DNA from: JASLBX01 sp036374175
GTDB taxonomy: Bacteria; Actinomycetota; Actinomycetes; Jiangellales; Jiangellaceae
Length of the DNA: 64,000 bases
Direction of reading: 5' to 3'
NCBI GenBank assembly: GCA_036374175.1
Contig: DASUUH010000046.1
Location: 62,001 to 126,000 of the forward strand
Positions 25,449 to 35,100 of the stretch are shown piece by piece; position 1 is the first letter of the stretch, and every line of letters begins with the position of its first letter. The notes below the pieces were generated by a model, which saw nothing but the letters and a program-made list of their open reading frames with translations, did no database searches and was not told the DNA's origin. A program made the translations under genes and the position numbers.

Positions 25449-25898
25449 GTGGTGAGACATCCCCTCGCGATACTGATCGCCGGCATCACGGCCGTGGCCG
25501 GTTGCGGCACCGACGGCGGCATTGATCGGACCGTCACCGAGACATCCCCGCCAGGCTCGTCCGAAACCGAACTCACCGTGGTGCTGGACGAGGGAGACGG
25601 AACTTCGCCGGAGGAGTGGTCTTTGACGTGTGACCCGGACGGCGGCAGCCACCCCGATCCAGCGGCGGCCTGCGAAGCGCTGGCCGAGATGGACCCCCAG
25701 GTCTTGGACCCAGTGCCGCCCAACGCCATGTGCACGATGATTTACGGCGGTCCGCAGACGGCGACGCTGATCGGTCATTGGAACGGCGCGCCGGTCGACG
25801 CACAGTTCTCGCGTGAGAACGGCTGCGAGATCGCCCGTTGGGATGCCGCAGTCGCGGTGCTCGGCGATGAAGGCGGCGTGCGCGGCGCCGCGGCTTAG
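25449..25898 (+). CDS. SSI-family (Streptomyces subtilisin inhibitor-like) protease inhibitor, lipoprotein
   Basis: 149 aa. A type II signal peptide ends in AVAGC, with lipidation expected at Cys19. After a Ser/Thr/Pro linker, the SSI fold is evident: LTCDPDGGSHPDPAAAC (Cys61, Cys75), CTMIYGGPQTA (Cys95) and FSRENGCEIARW (Cys126), which gives the two conserved disulfides. By alignment with the SSI reactive loop (C-P-M-V-Y), the P1 residue would be Met97. Such inhibitors block extracellular subtilisin-like proteases; this one would be surface-tethered rather than secreted. It ends with a 4-nt convergent overlap with the next gene. Confidence 0.9.
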   Translation: MVRHPLAILIAGITAVAGCGTDGGIDRTVTETSPPGSSETELTVVLDEGDGTSPEEWSLTCDPDGGSHPDPAAACEALAEMDPQVLDPVPPNAMCTMIYGGPQTATLIGHWNGAPVDAQFSRENGCEIARWDAAVAVLGDEGGVRGAAA

Positions 25899-26989
25899 AA
25901 GTACGTCGGCTCTGCGAGAACGCCTTCGCGGTCCAGAAACCGTCCGTGTTCGGCCACCGCGTCGCGCAGTGATCTGGTCGCCGTGGCATCGAACGGCTCG
26001 ACAAGCTGGACATCGACGATCACGTCGGACCGCTTGACCGTGCGCTTCCAGAACCCCGCGAACTGCGCGTCGCGCAGCACGAGCCCGACGTACGCGCCTC
26101 GATCCGGCCGCCGCTGCCCGTGGCCCGCGAGATCCCACAGCTGCTTGGTTTCGCTGTACGAGCCGACGCACTCGTCGTACGGCTGGAGCAGGTGGACGGT
26201 GCCGGCCGGCAATTCTGGCGGCGTATCCAATGCACCGTGCCAGTAGTACGTGATGCCGTCGAACTCGCGGTTCTCCAACTCGCGGCCGACGAGCTGGATG
26301 CCGTGCCGGACGTCGGCCATGGCCAGGCTCGACCACCAGGCAAAGTCCTTCGCCGATGCCGGTCCGCGGCAGCCGAAGTAGCGACGGGTCAGTTCGGAGA
26401 GTGCATCGTCTCTGGCCAGCTCGACTACTGCCGGCGCCCGCTCGGCCAGCAACGCGTAGGTCTGCTGCTTGCCGCGTCGTGGGCCGCTGCAGATCAGCTG
26501 GTCGAGTTCGGCGTGCATGAGGATGAGGCTGAGGCGGGTTCCGCTCGCCTCGATGCCGTTCTTGGCGAGCGCCACGGCAATCTCTGTGCGGGTCAGCACG
26601 CGTCCTCCGGCGAGCGCATTACCGATCAGGTCATGACAGCGGCGCAGCAGCTGCTCGTCGTCCAGCCCGGTCTGCCGGTAGTAGTACGCGTTGAAGGCGT
26701 GCACTCGCGGCCCAGTCACCGTGAGGAGCCAGCGGATCTCGGACGGCAGCACGAAATGCCACGTGGGCCTAAGCACGTGGGTGCGCAGGAGGTGGCCCGC
26801 GTCGAACCAGCCCAGCAGGTCGGCCTCGGACGCCGATGGCAGGCGCTGGGCGATCGACCAGATGGCCGGCCCGAAGTCCTGGGCCTGGTTGGCACCAAGG
26901 CGCCGCATGGCACTGCCAGGGTCGGGCCACGGCTCACCGATCAGCCCACAGCGATGCAGCCGCCAGGCGGTGATCTGTTGCGGAGTCAC
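25895..26989 (-). CDS. AlkZ/YcaQ-like winged-helix DNA glycosylase (HTH_42 family)
   Basis: 364 aa. The opening VTPQQITAWRLHRCGL and GANQAQDFGPAIW are typical of the HTH_42 family. The pair Gln35-Ala-Gln37 matches the QxQ catalytic motif described for AlkZ-type glycosylases that remove bulky or interstrand-crosslinked alkylated bases. VHAFNAYYYRQTG, LLQPYDECVGSY and GLVLRDAQFAGFW are further landmarks. The GTG start overlaps the stop of the Fpg/Nei gene by 4 nt, so two base-excision glycosylases are co-translated. The exact substrate is unknown. Confidence 0.88.
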   Translation of the reverse strand: MTPQQITAWRLHRCGLIGEPWPDPGSAMRRLGANQAQDFGPAIWSIAQRLPSASEADLLGWFDAGHLLRTHVLRPTWHFVLPSEIRWLLTVTGPRVHAFNAYYYRQTGLDDEQLLRRCHDLIGNALAGGRVLTRTEIAVALAKNGIEASGTRLSLILMHAELDQLICSGPRRGKQQTYALLAERAPAVVELARDDALSELTRRYFGCRGPASAKDFAWWSSLAMADVRHGIQLVGRELENREFDGITYYWHGALDTPPELPAGTVHLLQPYDECVGSYSETKQLWDLAGHGQRRPDRGAYVGLVLRDAQFAGFWKRTVKRSDVIVDVQLVEPFDATATRSLRDAVAEHGRFLDREGVLAEPTYF

Positions 26990-27849
26990 TTCAAGAGCCG
27001 GGACAGCCGGCGGTCGGCGAGCGGCTTGCCCCCCGTCTGGCACGTGGGGCAGTACTGGAGGCTGGAATCGGCGTACGACACCTCTCGCACCGTGTCGCCG
27101 CACGCCGGGCACGGTTCGCCGGTACGACCGTGCACCCGCATGCCGGACCGCTTGGTGTCTTTCAGATCGCGCGCTTGGAGCCCGTGTGATCGTTCAACTG
27201 CGTCGCGCAGCGTGCCGACGATCGCCTCGTGCAGCGCAGCCACTTGCTCCGCCGTGAACGTCGAGGACGGGTGAAACGGCGACATCCGCGCCACGTGCAG
27301 TACCTCGTCCGAATACGCATTGCCGATGCCGGCGATCACCGCCTGGTCTCGCAGCACGCCCTTGATCTGCGACCGGCCGGCCTCTTGCAGGATCGCTCCC
27401 AAACGGTCGGCGGTGAACTCATCCGACAGTGGATCTATGCCCAGCCGCGCCACTCCAGGCACCTCGGCAGGGTCACGAACGACGTACACGGCGAGCCGCT
27501 TCTTGGTGCCGGCCTCGGTCAGGTCGAACCCTGCGCCGTTGGCGAGGTGCAGGCGCAAGGCAAGCGGGCCCTTGCCCGGTCTCGGGGGTTTGGCCGCCAG
27601 CGAGTCACTCCACCTCAGCCAGCCGGCCCGGGACAGGTGGAAGACGAGGTGCAGGCCGTCGCAATCCAGGTCGAGAAACTTGCCGTGCCGGCGGACGCCG
27701 GTGATCGCTAGCCCGCCCAACGACGTGACCGGTGGATCGTACGTTTTGAGCACGCTGATCGCCGCGACGTCGACGCGCGCCACCACCTGCCCGACGGCGT
27801 GCTCGCGCAGGAATCCCGCGAGCGCTTCCACCTCTGGCAGCTCTGGCAT
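26986..27849 (-). CDS. Fpg/Nei-family DNA glycosylase (formamidopyrimidine-DNA glycosylase type)
   Basis: 287 aa. Begins MPELPEVEAL, leaving the catalytic N-terminal Pro and Glu after Met removal. The helix-two-turn-helix is near IAGIGNAYSDEVLHVARMSPF (given as IAGIGNAYSDEVL and HVARMSPF, ~175-195). The C-terminal zinc finger has CPACG and CPTCQ (~245-270), then a Lys/Arg end. It excises oxidised bases and cleaves AP sites. ATG 27849 is set by the family start; the longer frame is rejected. First gene of the glycosylase pair. Confidence 0.94.
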   Translation of the reverse strand: MPELPEVEALAGFLREHAVGQVVARVDVAAISVLKTYDPPVTSLGGLAITGVRRHGKFLDLDCDGLHLVFHLSRAGWLRWSDSLAAKPPRPGKGPLALRLHLANGAGFDLTEAGTKKRLAVYVVRDPAEVPGVARLGIDPLSDEFTADRLGAILQEAGRSQIKGVLRDQAVIAGIGNAYSDEVLHVARMSPFHPSSTFTAEQVAALHEAIVGTLRDAVERSHGLQARDLKDTKRSGMRVHGRTGEPCPACGDTVREVSYADSSLQYCPTCQTGGKPLADRRLSRLLK

Positions 27850-27911
27850 TCGCTCATGGTATTCGCAACCACCGACCAGACGGCCCGGCGAGAAGGTCGT
27901 CCACAGGTGGA

Positions 27912-28619
27912 TCAACCGGCATCAGTGAAAGCGGCCGGTAAGGAGCACGCCAGCGCCTGGTCCAGCCGTCTCAGGTACTCCTCGCGGCTGATCTCGACCG
28001 CACCCAGTTGGGCCAGGTGCGGCGTCAACCATTGGACGTCGAGCAGCCGTCCGGTTACGCCGTCCGACGCCAGGCGATCCACCAGCGCCATGAGAGCCGC
28101 CTTGGACGCGTCCCGACCCCAGTAGGCCAGCACGTGGAACATCGACTCACCGGCGAACAGTCCGCCGATCGTCACGCCGTACAAGCCGCCGGCCAGCCGT
28201 CCGTCCGGCGTCCATGCCTCCACAGAGTGGGCCCAGCCGAGTTTGTGCAGGCGTAGGTACGCCTCCTCGATTTCTGCGGTGATCCAGCCACCATGACGCC
28301 GTGGGTCAGCGCAGCCGGCGACCACGTCGCTGAACGCCGTATCGATCCTTATCTCGAACCGTTTCGCCGCCTGGCGCATCGATCTGGTCACGCGAAGCCC
28401 GTCGAGTGGGATCACCCCGCGGGGGTCGGGCGACCACCAGGCCAGCACCGCGTGGCGGCGGATCAGCCTACCGATGGGCATCGGAAACAGCCCGGCCCGA
28501 TAGGCGGCCAGCAGCGTCCCCGGCTCCAAGTCAGCCCCGATCCCGACCAGTCCATCGGCGTCGGCCGTCCGCGCGGCCGGCAGCACCCAGCGGGTAGGCG
28601 GTGGTTCGGTCGGGGGCAC
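27912..28619 (-). CDS. aat: leucyl/phenylalanyl-tRNA--protein transferase
   Basis: 235 aa. Landmarks: LVGIGADLEPGTLLAAYRAG (~25-44), GLFPMP, LAWWSPDPRGVIPLD (~55-70), GGLYGVTIGGLFAGESMF (~150-167) and LLDVQWLTPHLAQLGAVEI near the C-terminus. It transfers Leu or Phe to N-terminal Arg/Lys of proteins, feeding them to ClpS/ClpAP (N-degron pathway). GTG 28619 fits the family start, and TACCCT lies 7 nt upstream; the ATG at 28664 overlaps the divergent ecsC-type start and is less likely. Confidence 0.94.
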   Translation of the reverse strand: MPPTEPPPTRWVLPAARTADADGLVGIGADLEPGTLLAAYRAGLFPMPIGRLIRRHAVLAWWSPDPRGVIPLDGLRVTRSMRQAAKRFEIRIDTAFSDVVAGCADPRRHGGWITAEIEEAYLRLHKLGWAHSVEAWTPDGRLAGGLYGVTIGGLFAGESMFHVLAYWGRDASKAALMALVDRLASDGVTGRLLDVQWLTPHLAQLGAVEISREEYLRRLDQALACSLPAAFTDAG

Positions 28620-28626
28620 ACCGATC

Positions 28627-28656
28627 AGGGTATGAGGGCGACCAGCGGCGTATGGT
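28627..28656. promoter_or_regulatory. divergent leaderless promoters for aat and the EcsC-family gene
   Basis: Minus-strand TACCCT (28627-28632) is 7 nt before the aat GTG; plus-strand TATGGT (28651-28656) is 6 nt before ATG 28663. The start codons are only 43 bp apart. Confidence 0.55.
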
Positions 28657-28662
28657 CTATGC

Positions 28663-29355
28663 ATGAGCTTTCGGCGCACCGTGACGAATCTGGCCAGCAA
28701 TGCTGCGGCCCGTCGCGCTGCTCCGGCGATCGCAGCCCGCGGTGTCCGGCAGTTCCTCGACAAGGCGATCGATGGTTTCCCGGGCTTTCCGGGTGCCCGC
28801 GAGGTCGCGCGCCGTCACCTGGCGCGCCGCCGCGACGTCGACCTGGCGATTCGCGACGTCCAGGACCAGCACGTGCGGCTGGCCGGCGCACAGGGATTCG
28901 TGGCCAATATCGGTGGCGTCGCGACCATGGCGGTCGCCATCCCGGCCAACCTGGCCGGCATTGGCCTGCTCCAACTCCGCATGGTGGCGGCGATCCTGCA
29001 CCTCCGCGGCTACAACGTCAACGACCCGCGGGTACGCACGGCCGCGCTCATGACGCTGCTCGGCGAGGAGGACGTCAAGGCCGCGATCAAGCGCAAGGAG
29101 TTCCCCGGCCATCCACATGACGTCGCGGTAACCGCGGGCGATCCGGACCCCAGGCTGCTCGAACGGGTCGGCAGCCACGTGACTCAGGCCCTCGTCACCA
29201 GAGTGGGCGGCAAGCATGCCACCCTTGTCGTTACCAAGCGCATCCCGGTCATCGGCGGTGCGGTCAGCGCAGGAGTCGACGCGTTCAGCACCTACACGAT
29301 CGGCCGGTATGCCAACCGGGAGTTCCCGCCGCATGTCATGATTGAGCGCGCCTGA
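28663..29355 (+). CDS. EcsC-family protein
   Basis: 230 aa. An Ala/Arg-rich N-terminal segment is followed by the EcsC-type core: IGGVATMAVAIPANLAGIGLL (split: IGGVATMAVA, IPANLAGIGLL) near residues 85-105 and RIPVIGGAVSAGVDAFSTY with TIGRYANREF at the end, both strongly conserved in actinobacterial members. EcsC was named for a Bacillus ABC-transporter locus; its function is unknown. Here an ABC-2 exporter follows 98 bp downstream on the same strand, a suggestive pairing. Amphipathic membrane association is likely. Confidence 0.88.
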   Translation: MSFRRTVTNLASNAAARRAAPAIAARGVRQFLDKAIDGFPGFPGAREVARRHLARRRDVDLAIRDVQDQHVRLAGAQGFVANIGGVATMAVAIPANLAGIGLLQLRMVAAILHLRGYNVNDPRVRTAALMTLLGEEDVKAAIKRKEFPGHPHDVAVTAGDPDPRLLERVGSHVTQALVTRVGGKHATLVVTKRIPVIGGAVSAGVDAFSTYTIGRYANREFPPHVMIERA

Positions 29356-29453
29356 CCCGTCGTTGCCCGATCATGACAAGTTGTTAAGAGGGAATTGCTC
29401 GTTCCGGCATAGATCGGCATCATCGTCGACATGCCATACACGGGGACCGAGCA

Positions 29454-30221
29454 GTGACGGCATTGCGCACGGGCCTCCAATTCCAAGCGCGTATGCTGCG
29501 TCGGTCTTTTGGCGACCTGATCGCGTTGGTCACCGCTCCGTTGATGACGCTTGTCTTCCTCGCGATCATCCGCCACGGCGGACGGGAAGATCTCGCGCCG
29601 TACGCGGTGCTCGCGCCCGCTCTTATCGTCCTGTGGGGTGTGGCGCTCATGGTTTCCGGTGAAATCGTCGCGCGAGATCGTGAGAACGAATCGCTTGAGG
29701 CCATCGTGGCTTCCCCGACGTCGTTCACCGGGGTGCTCACCGGTCGCATCGCGGCGGTGACGTTCGTCAGCCTGGTCGGCTTCGCAGAGTCATGGCTGGC
29801 GGCGTTCCTGGTGTTTCGCGTGGCGGTGCCGGTCTTTCATCCGACGGCGTTCATCCTCATCGTCGGTGTCACCGCGTTCGCCATGGCGGCAACCGCGTGT
29901 GTGATGTCAGCGATCTTCGTCCTCGCGCGCTCGGCGCGGGCGTTCCAGAATTCGCTGACCTACCCTTTCTACGTCCTCGGCGGGGTGATGGTGCCCATCG
30001 CGCTGTTGCCGGACTGGCTGGAACCGATCTCCCGCCTGGTGTTCCTTTCCTGGTCGTCGGACCTGCTTCGGGACGCGTTGAGCCCGGCACCCATTGCGGA
30101 CCTGGCGCCGCGGCTGCTGGCCATCCTGATCCTCGGTACCGCGGCCTACCTGCTGGGAGTGGCACTCGTCCGCCGGACGGTCAATCGGCTCCGGCACACC
30201 GGGTCGCTGAGTTATGCGTGA
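29454..30221 (+). CDS. ABC-2 type exporter permease, first subunit
   Basis: 255 aa with six hydrophobic helices (starting ~22, 57, 98, 128, 165 and 222). The cytoplasmic motif EIVARDRENESLEAIVASP after helix 2 is typical of ABC-2/DrrB-like subunits, as is FYVLGGVMVPIALLPDWL. GTG start. It overlaps the second permease by 8 nt, so the two are coupled and probably form a heterodimer energised by the ATPase at 31099. Confidence 0.9.
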   Translation: MTALRTGLQFQARMLRRSFGDLIALVTAPLMTLVFLAIIRHGGREDLAPYAVLAPALIVLWGVALMVSGEIVARDRENESLEAIVASPTSFTGVLTGRIAAVTFVSLVGFAESWLAAFLVFRVAVPVFHPTAFILIVGVTAFAMAATACVMSAIFVLARSARAFQNSLTYPFYVLGGVMVPIALLPDWLEPISRLVFLSWSSDLLRDALSPAPIADLAPRLLAILILGTAAYLLGVALVRRTVNRLRHTGSLSYA

Positions 30222-31029
30222 GCTTCTAGCCCCGCTGCGGGTGCTGCGGTACAGCGCAGGCAACGCCTGGGCGGACATGTGGGTCATCTTCTCGCCGCTG
30301 ACGTGGAGCCTCGGGTGGGTCAGCCGGGTGCTCGTTCAGGTCGTCTTCTTCGCGCTGATCGGACTACTAGTCGACTCCGACGACGCTGTGCGGTACCTGT
30401 TCATCGGCAACGCCGTCATGATCACGGCCATGGAAGCGACCATGTCGGTCACGACCACGACGTGGGAGCGTCGGCAGGGCACGATGCCGTTGCTGGTGGC
30501 GGCTCCCACCCGGCTCTGGCCGGTATTCGTAGGCCGCGGCGTGCAGTGGCTGCCAACTGGAGTGATCACAGCGTCGGTTGCGCTGTTCGGCCTCGGGCCC
30601 GCCTTCGGAGTCGAATGGACGCTCGCGCGGGCGTTGACGGTCTTCGGTTGTCTGGTCGCCGTCGCGGTAGCCACCTACTGTTTCGCGTTGCTACTCAGCG
30701 CGATCGTGCTCACCGTGATGGACTTGCACAACATCGTCAGCAACCTGGCGCAGGCGATCACCATGCTGATCGCCGGCGTCATGGTGCCGGTGACGTTCTG
30801 GCCCGGATGGGTCCAGGGTGCGGCCCAGGCACTCCCGCTGACACATGGCCTGGCAGCGATCCGGACGGCGGTGGACGCGTCCACGGTCGCATCCGTTGCC
30901 GGCGACGTAACCGCGGGTCTCGTGTTCACCATCGGTGTCGGGGCGTGCTGGTTGCTTTCCGCTGCGCTGCTACTGGAATACCTGGCCGCGGCTGGGCGCC
31001 GCAGCGGATCAATAGAGTTCGCGGAATGA
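30214..31029 (+). CDS. ABC-2 type exporter permease, second subunit
   Basis: 271 aa with about six membrane helices. TTTTWERRQGTMPLLVAAP matches the ABC-2 cytoplasmic loop, and MVPVTFWPGWVQGAAQALPL is the re-entrant region before helix 6. It is a paralogue of the preceding subunit, so a heterodimeric transmembrane unit is likely. The substrate (lipid, drug or peptide) cannot be told. ATG start inside the last codons of the first permease gene. Confidence 0.9.
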   Translation: MRELLAPLRVLRYSAGNAWADMWVIFSPLTWSLGWVSRVLVQVVFFALIGLLVDSDDAVRYLFIGNAVMITAMEATMSVTTTTWERRQGTMPLLVAAPTRLWPVFVGRGVQWLPTGVITASVALFGLGPAFGVEWTLARALTVFGCLVAVAVATYCFALLLSAIVLTVMDLHNIVSNLAQAITMLIAGVMVPVTFWPGWVQGAAQALPLTHGLAAIRTAVDASTVASVAGDVTAGLVFTIGVGACWLLSAALLLEYLAAAGRRSGSIEFAE

Positions 31030-31035
31030 CCGCGG

Positions 31036-31057
31036 CACGATCACAATCGTGTTGACA
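31036..31057. promoter_or_regulatory. palindrome CACGATCACAATCGTG abutting TTGACA before the ABC ATPase gene
   Basis: Inverted repeat CACGAT-CACA-ATCGTG (31036-31051) is followed directly by TTGACA (31052-31057). No -10 lies at the right spacing, so the promoter is uncertain, but the site may bind a regulator in the 69-bp permease/ATPase gap. Confidence 0.4.
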
Positions 31058-31098
31058 GCTAGTTCACAAACCACCTGCCGTGGGGCATTGTCAGAGTC

Positions 31099-32070
31099 AT
31101 GCTTGTGACCGAGGGTGCAGTGGAGGTTCGGCAGTTGCGCCGGGTATTCAAGGGCCGGCGCAAGGCACCGGAGGTAATCGCCCTCGACAGCGTCGATCTC
31201 GTCATCCCGGCCGGCGAGGTACACGGTCTGCTGGGACCTAACGGTGCCGGCAAGACGACCCTTTGCAAGATCCTTTCCACTGTCCTGCTCCCGACATCGG
31301 GCCACGCGAGTGTCGCGGGATACGACGTCGTGCGCGACACCGCGGCGGTCCGCCGCATCATCGGAATCGTGTTCGGTGGCGAGCGAGGGCTCTACACTCG
31401 CCTCACCGCCCGTCAGAATCTCGAGTTCTGGGCGGCGATGTACGGCTTGCGTGGCCGCGCCCTGCGCCCGCGGGTCGACGCCATGCTGAGCCAGATCGGG
31501 CTCACCGAGCGTGCCGACGATCGGGTCGAAGGATTCAGCCGCGGCATGAAGCAGCGCCTGCACCTCGCGCGAGGTCTCATCGGCGATCCGCAGGTGGTCC
31601 TCCTGGACGAGCCGACCATCGGCATGGACCCCGTCGCGGCCCGCGAGTTTCGCACGCTGGTGGGCCGGCTCCGCGACGACGGCCGTACCGTCCTGCTCAC
31701 TACCCACGACATGGCCGAAGCCGAGGCCGTGTGCGATCGGGTGACGCTAATCGACAGTGGCCGCCTGCTGGCTACTGAACGCCCGGCGGCCCTCAGCAGA
31801 TGGATCTCCACATACTCACGCGTGGACGCCCGGGACGTCCCGGCAGGTCGCGTGGCGCAGTTGATCAGCGAGCTGAGCGACATTGCCGGTGTCGCCGAAG
31901 TGCAGTTCGTCCAACCCGCCGGGATCAGGGTCGAGACCGACGCCGCTGACGCTGCACCGCGCGTCATCCGCCACTTGCTCGACGCCGGGATCACGAGCGT
32001 CGCTACCTCGACGCCGGATCTCGAGGAGGTATACCTGCACATCATCGGCGAGCGCGGCCTCCGCGTCTAA
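31099..32070 (+). CDS. ABC transporter ATP-binding protein (exporter/DrrA type)
   Basis: 323 aa. Walker A GPNGAGKTT (~43), Q-loop region, signature FSRGMKQRLHLARGL (~147), Walker B VVLLDEPTIGMDP (~168) and the switch His TTHDMAEAEAV (~201). The C-terminal ~90 residues, ending TPDLEEVYLHIIG, are the extension found in DrrA-like drug-exporter ATPases. It is the last gene of the permease-permease-ATPase cluster, the reverse of the more common ATPase-first order. Confidence 0.93.
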   Translation: MLVTEGAVEVRQLRRVFKGRRKAPEVIALDSVDLVIPAGEVHGLLGPNGAGKTTLCKILSTVLLPTSGHASVAGYDVVRDTAAVRRIIGIVFGGERGLYTRLTARQNLEFWAAMYGLRGRALRPRVDAMLSQIGLTERADDRVEGFSRGMKQRLHLARGLIGDPQVVLLDEPTIGMDPVAAREFRTLVGRLRDDGRTVLLTTHDMAEAEAVCDRVTLIDSGRLLATERPAALSRWISTYSRVDARDVPAGRVAQLISELSDIAGVAEVQFVQPAGIRVETDAADAAPRVIRHLLDAGITSVATSTPDLEEVYLHIIGERGLRV

Positions 32071-32100
32071 TGCGGTGAGAGGGCGTGATCGAATGGGCGG

Positions 32101-35100
32101 ATGGCTGGACGGTGGCAGTTCTGGATCGACCGCGGTGGCACCTTCACCGACGTCGTTGCCCGCCGGCCCGACGGTTCTCTGGTGACGCACAAGCTGCTCT
32201 CGGAGAATCCCACCCGGTACCGGGATGCGGCATTGGCCGCCGTCCGCGAGCTTCTTGACGTCCACGCGTCAGACCCAATTCCGGTAGACCAGATCGAGGC
32301 GGTCCGGATGGGCACGACCGTCGCGACGAACGCTCTGTTGGAGCGGACCGGAGAGCGGACGGTGCTCGTCATCACCGGTGGCTTCGGCGACGCGCTCAGG
32401 ATCGGCTACCAGAACCGCCCGCGCATCTTCGACCGCGAGATCGTGCTGCCCGAACTGCTCTACGAGCGGGTCATCGAGGTCGACGAGCGGATCACCGCGG
32501 ACGGGACAGTCATCCGCCCACCCGATCTGGCTGCCCTCCGGCCGGAGCTTCAAGCGGCGTACGACGACGGCATCCGGGCGATCGCCATCGTCTGCTTACA
32601 CAGCCACCTGTATCCGGACCATGAACGTGCTATCGGGGCAGTGGCCGAGCAGGTCGGTTTCCCGCAGATTTCGCTGTCCAGCGAAGCAAGCCCGCTGATG
32701 AAGCTGGTGCCGCGCGGTGACACCACCGTGGTCGACGCCTACCTGTCACCGATTCTGCGGCGCTACGTCGACCAGGTGGCGGCCGAACTGCCGGGAGCGC
32801 GCCTGCTGTTCATGCAGTCCAACGGCGGGTTGACCGAGGCGCACAATTTCCGGGGCAAGGACGCGATCCTGTCCGGACCGGCGGGCGGCATCGTCGGCAT
32901 GGCCACGGTGTCGCGGCTCGCCGGGTTCGGCAAGGTGATCGGCTTCGACATGGGCGGCACGTCGACCGACGTCTCGCACTACGCAGGCGAGTACGAGCGG
33001 GTGTTCAACACCCAGGTGGCGGGCGTGCGGCTACGCGCACCAATGCTCGACATCCAGACCGTTGCGGCCGGCGGCGGCTCGATCCTGCACTTCGACGGCA
33101 GCCGGTACCGGGTCGGGCCGGACTCCGCCGGTGCTGAGCCTGGACCAGCGTGCTACCGCCGCGGCGGGCCGCTGACCGTCACCGATGCGAACGTCATGCT
33201 CGGGCGGATTCAGCCGGCGCACTTCCCGCACGTCTTCGGCACGTCCGGCGACCAACCCCTCGATGCCGACGTCGTGCGGCGCGGGTTTGCCGCGCTTGCC
33301 GCTGAGATCGCCGACGGACGAACACCGGAACAGGTGGCTGAGGGATTCCTCGCGATCGCTGTGGCGAACATGGCCAATGCGATCAAGAAGATTTCGGTCC
33401 AGAAGGGCCGCGACATCACCGAGTACGCGCTGACCACGTTCGGCGGGGCCGGCGGACAGCACGCCTGCGCGGTTGCGGACTCGCTTGGAATCCGCACCGT
33501 CGTCGTGCCACCGATGGCCGGCGTGCTGTCAGCGCTGGGTATGGGGCTCGCTGACACGACGGCCATGCGGGAGCAATCGGTCGAAGCTCACCTCGAACCT
33601 CCGGTGATGAGCCGGTTGCGCGCCGTGGCACAAGAACTGGAGAACGATGCGACTGCGGAGCTGGTTGCCGAAGGCGCGGTCGCGGGCCGGGTCGAAGTCG
33701 TGCACCGGGCGCACCTGCGGTACAACGGCACTGACACCGCGTTGCCGGTTCAGCTGGCGGACCCGATGACGATGGCGGCCGAGTTCGAGGCCGCCTACCG
33801 GCGCACCTACTCGTTCCTCCTCGACCGGCCGCTGGTGGTAGAGGCGCTGTCGGCCGAGGCAGTGGCGCGCTCGCACACGACCACTCCCGATCTTGCGCCA
33901 ATCCACAGCGTACGGCCGGGTGGATTGTCGCAAGATCGAGAAGACGTCCGCGTGTACACCGGTGGCTGGTGGCGGGACGTCCCGCTGTACGAGCGCGCCG
34001 ATTTGTCCGCGGATACCCTCATCACCGGCCCGGCGATCATCGCTGAGCCCAATGCCACCACGGTCGTCGATGACGGGTGGCAGGCCTCGGTCAGCTCGCT
34101 CGGTCACCTGATTGTTGAGCGCGTCACGGCCGGGTCCGAGCAGGCAGACGTCGGCACCACGGCCGACCCCGTGATGCTCGAGATCTTCAACAACCTGTTC
34201 ATGTCGATAGCCGAGCAGATGGGCGCCCGGCTGGAGTCGACGGCACAATCGGTGAACATCAAGGAGCGGCTCGACTTTTCCTGCGCACTGTTCGACCCGG
34301 ACGGAAACCTGATCGCCAACGCGCCGCACATGCCGGTACATCTCGGCTCGATGGGCTCGAGCGTCCAGGAAGTGATCCGCCGGCGAGGTGACGCGATGAA
34401 ACCCGGCGACGTCTATGCCGTCAATGATCCATACCACGGCGGCACCCACCTGCCCGACGTCACCGTCGTCACCCCCGTGTTCGGACGTCCCGCCAACGGG
34501 CCCCTAACCGCTCCAACCGCCGCTGCCCCTTCTCGCGGGGAGGTCTTGTTCTTCGTCGCTGCACGGGGGCACCACGCCGAGATCGGTGGGCTCACCCCGG
34601 GTTCGATGCCGGCCATGAGCCGCAACGTCCATGAAGAAGGCGTGCTCTTCGACAACTGGCTGCTCGTCGAGAACGGCCGGTTTCGCGAGCAGGAGACCAT
34701 CGAGTTGCTGACGACGGCTCCGTTCCCGTCCCGCAATCCGACTACCAACATCGCCGACCTGCGAGCTCAGATCGCGGCGAACGAGAAGGGCGTCGAGGAG
34801 GTCGGCAAGATGATCGACCACTTCGGGCTCGAGGTCGTGCAGGCCTACATGCGGCATGTGCAGGACAACGCCGAGGAAGCCGTGCGCCAGGTTATCGATG
34901 CGCTGCACGACGGCGAGTACGCGTATGAGATGGACAGCGGCGCCGTGATCAAAGTGCGAGTCACCGTCGACCACGCCAGCCGCTCCGCGACCATCGACTT
35001 CACCGGGACGTCCGCTCAACGAGACACGAACTTCAACGCGCCGGCCTCCGTGGCCACCGCGGCCGTCCTGTATGTATTTCGCACGCTCGTAGCGGACGAC

